Part shown: positions 62,093-64,000 of the stretch, piece after piece
Position numbering within the stretch: the first letter of the stretch is position 1
Layout of the letters: the number at the start of each line of letters is the position of its first letter
NCBI RefSeq assembly: GCF_000021945.1
Contig: NC_011831.1
Coordinates: 1,687,353-1,751,352, forward strand
Origin: Chloroflexus aggregans DSM 9485
Lineage (GTDB): Bacteria; Chloroflexota; Chloroflexia; Chloroflexales; Chloroflexaceae
Direction: 5' to 3'
Length of the DNA stretch: 64,000 nt
Position numbers and translations under genes: made by a program
Notes under the pieces: generated by a model
The model's input: only the letters and a program-made list of their open reading frames with translations
Told to the model about the DNA's origin: nothing
Databases searched by the model: none

Positions 62093-62745
62093 AACATCCC
62101 GGCATCTTCCTCATTGGACTGACCGGTGGTATCGCCTGCGGGAAGAGCACTGTTCTGGCGATGCTGGCTGCACTCGGCGCACGTACCATCGATGCCGATC
62201 GCATTACTCATCGTCTGCAACAACCGGGAACCCCGGTTTATGAGGCCATTGTGGCGGCGTTTGGACCGCATATCCTCACCACGCCCGGTGGGGTCATTGA
62301 TCGGCGTAAGTTAGGTAAGATTGTTTTTAACGATCCGCAGGCTCTCAAACGATTAGAAGCGATCGTCCATCCGGCAGTGCGCGCTGAGATCCGACGCTTT
62401 CTTCAGGAAGTTGCCGGTGCCGGAACATACGCCACACGCTTACGTCCGGTCGAACGGCCAATTGTCGTGATCGATGCGATCAAGCTGATCGAGTCGGGTT
62501 GGGCCGATGAATGCGATCAGGTCTGGGTAGTGACGTGCCCGGTCGAACAGCAGATTGAGCGCCTGATGACTACGCGGGGAATGTCGCTGGCAGAAGCACA
62601 AGCGCGGATCGCGGCTCAGCCACCGCAAGAGAGTCGCCTGAGCCGCGCTGATGTCATTATCGATAACAGCGGGACACAAGCACAGACACGCGCACAGGTT
62701 GAGGCGGCATGGCAGCAGGCCTTAATTGCAAGTCAAGGTGCATAA
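62089..62745 (+). CDS. coaE: Dephospho-CoA kinase
   Basis: 218 residues. The ATG overlaps the fusion-gene stop. P-loop IGLTGGIACGKSTVLAMLAA, IDADRITHRLQQPGTPVYEA, GVIDRRKLGKIVFNDPQALK and LEAIVHPAVRAEI are all diagnostic. Phosphorylates the 3' hydroxyl of dephospho-CoA, last step of CoA synthesis. A nearby insertion (VAGAGTYATRLRPVERPIVV) lengthens the usual lid region. Its 3' end overlaps the convergent PBP gene by 13 nt. Confidence 0.94.
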   Translation: MKHPGIFLIGLTGGIACGKSTVLAMLAALGARTIDADRITHRLQQPGTPVYEAIVAAFGPHILTTPGGVIDRRKLGKIVFNDPQALKRLEAIVHPAVRAEIRRFLQEVAGAGTYATRLRPVERPIVVIDAIKLIESGWADECDQVWVVTCPVEQQIERLMTTRGMSLAEAQARIAAQPPQESRLSRADVIIDNSGTQAQTRAQVEAAWQQALIASQGA

Positions 62746-64000
62746 CGAATGCGGCGGCGCTCTTCGATAACACCGCCGTCGGGCATCGTTACGCGCAGAC
62801 GAATGGTGTAATCGCCGGCTCGCCAGCCAACGGCATTCCACATCCCGAGCAAATTATCCTCAACCGGCTGGCTACTTTGGCTGAGTACCTGCCAGTCGGT
62901 TGGGTCTATGCCCTGACCAATGTCAAGGATGAACGGTCCGCGTGCTGTACCCTTGACGAAGAATAGAGTGGTCGTAACAACACTACTCTCATCGAGATCG
63001 AGCAGAGCGATAGCGCGATCTGGATCGTTTGGCTGTGGACAATACCTGGTCGGTGGCGCCAAACCATTCCGCCTGGCCCAATCTTCTACTTCAGGCGGGT
63101 ACGTTAGCACAGCGATCGTGCGGACTTCTTCAGGTGGAGTGTAGGGTGTTGCCAAACACGATCCATCACCACCAACACGGTAAAGCTGATACGTCATTGT
63201 ACTCACCGGCCCATTTTTCTCGAAGAAGCGCTCGGTAATGACGTGTCGGCATTCAGGAAAAGGTGGCCCGCCGGTTTCAGCGCAAACCGGGAGTTCAACA
63301 ATCCCCGGCGGTGGTGCAAAGGGCTTGGCCTGATGACGAGCGTGGTAGCGGAGCATCAATTCACGCCAGATGAGACCGGCTCCATTAGCACCGGCAACTT
63401 CAGCCATAGGTCGACCATCGTTATTACCGACCCAGACACCGATAACAATCTCGGTACTATACCCGACTGCCCATGAATCGCGATAATCGTTGCTGGTACC
63501 GGTCTTGACTGCCGCCGGGATACCGGGCAGCTCCATGACGTTGTTGCGTCCGAAGACCAACCGGCGCGCTGCGTTGTCGCTGAGGATATCGGTAATCAGA
63601 AAGGCGATTTGTTCGTTGTAGGGACCAAGCAGCGGTTTTCCACGAGTCGGTTGCCACGACTCGAGAATCTCGTTACGACTATTCGTGACGCGCAAGATGG
63701 CAACCGGCTGCACAAGCCGGCCACCGGCGCGCAAGCCGGCATAAGCGCCGGTGAGTTCGAGCAGGCGAACCTCGTTACTTCCTAACGCCATCGCCAGGCT
63801 ATAACGACTCGGATCGGTAAACGTCGTAATCCCAAAAGCACTCATGAGATTGACAAAATGCTCAACACCAACATATTCGAGGGCTTTAACTGCCGGAATA
63901 TTGAGCGAATTGGCAAGCGCCGTCCGCACACTCACCGGTCCCCGAAATCGACCATCGTAATTGCGTGGCTCATACACAACCCCATCCTTTTGCCATCGGG
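62733..64000 (-). CDS. Penicillin-binding protein, C-terminal part (5' end outside window)
   Basis: About 420 visible residues on the minus strand, the frame running on past the right edge (RWQKDGVVYEPRNYD precedes the first methionine-type codon, so 63977 is not the start). It begins just before GPVSVRTALANSLNIPAVKA, a transpeptidase-domain motif of class A PBPs; the catalytic KTGTS is VKTGTSNDYRDSWAVGYSTE, followed by VVGVWVGNNDGRPM-type VIGVWVGNNDGRPMAEVAGA. The C-terminal ~150 residues form a tail with possible beta domains. The glycosyltransferase half is presumably upstream in the full gene. It cross-links peptidoglycan. Why the class is A rather than B needs the missing part. Confidence 0.9.
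   Translation of the reverse strand, partial: RWQKDGVVYEPRNYDGRFRGPVSVRTALANSLNIPAVKALEYVGVEHFVNLMSAFGITTFTDPSRYSLAMALGSNEVRLLELTGAYAGLRAGGRLVQPVAILRVTNSRNEILESWQPTRGKPLLGPYNEQIAFLITDILSDNAARRLVFGRNNVMELPGIPAAVKTGTSNDYRDSWAVGYSTEIVIGVWVGNNDGRPMAEVAGANGAGLIWRELMLRYHARHQAKPFAPPPGIVELPVCAETGGPPFPECRHVITERFFEKNGPVSTMTYQLYRVGGDGSCLATPYTPPEEVRTIAVLTYPPEVEDWARRNGLAPPTRYCPQPNDPDRAIALLDLDESSVVTTTLFFVKGTARGPFILDIGQGIDPTDWQVLSQSSQPVEDNLLGMWNAVGWRAGDYTIRLRVTMPDGGVIEERRRIRYAP

Overview
The window reads as chromosomal DNA of a filamentous anoxygenic phototroph close to Chloroflexus (Chloroflexota). This is an inference from gene content: kaiB genes beside a likely kaiC end, an SbtA/SbtB bicarbonate module, a bacterial translin, many proline/threonine-rich cell-surface proteins and moderately GC-rich DNA. 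No rRNA, tRNA, CRISPR array or intact insertion sequence was seen.

Layout. 1-2 kb: end of a probable kaiC, two tandem kaiB genes and a PAS histidine kinase. 2-8 kb: translin, a membrane diguanylate cyclase, and a leftward operon padR-modA-modB-modC-cyclase (molybdate uptake) behind a near-consensus promoter that overlaps an inverted repeat. 8.2-10.3 kb: S9 peptidase. 10.4-19.9 kb: an accessory island of visibly lower GC. It holds a helix-turn-helix regulator with a perfect consensus promoter, an 830-bp spacer with palindromic repeats, then a rightward series: HerA-type ATPase, NurA-like nuclease, mismatch (MIG-type) DNA glycosylase, C5-cytosine methyltransferase, PD-(D/E)XK restriction endonuclease and NPPW-type DNA methyltransferase. 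The first four overlap each other (43, 4 and 4 nt) and look translationally coupled. This is the best candidate for an undescribed DNA-defence system: modification (C5 methylation), repair of its T:G by-product (glycosylase) and a HerA-NurA translocase-nuclease as possible restriction engine, followed by a more ordinary R-M pair.

20-35 kb is housekeeping: a glycosyltransferase, SH3-domain and GNAT proteins, a dual-specificity phosphatase, an MprF-like C-terminal domain, uridine kinase, a YugP-type metalloprotease with an unlisted 45-residue membrane peptide behind it, glutamate dehydrogenase, M42 and M32 peptidases, a GH18 protein, TPR proteins and an aminotransferase. 35-48 kb: DUF3352 and molybdopterin-binding-like proteins, a 13-repeat TPR protein, a glycosyltransferase, a YvcK-type protein, sbtA-sbtB, an MFS/GPH transporter, endonuclease III, a peptidoglycan-binding lipoprotein and a CinA-like protein. 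48-64 kb: an oligopeptide ABC transporter lacking its ATPases, a phospholipase-D-like protein, a NERD protein, uvrB, SIMPL, MATE, an unusual amidohydrolase-CYTH fusion, coaE and the C-terminal part of a penicillin-binding protein.

Intergenic DNA carries several repeats: a 111-bp tandem duplication, a 21-bp duplication over a start codon, a dispersed element in two orientations, and strong hairpins that probably end or attenuate transcripts. Where an upstream start was possible I chose the start with the better ribosome-binding site, operon spacing or family fit. All functions are read from motifs and family resemblance; no search was run.
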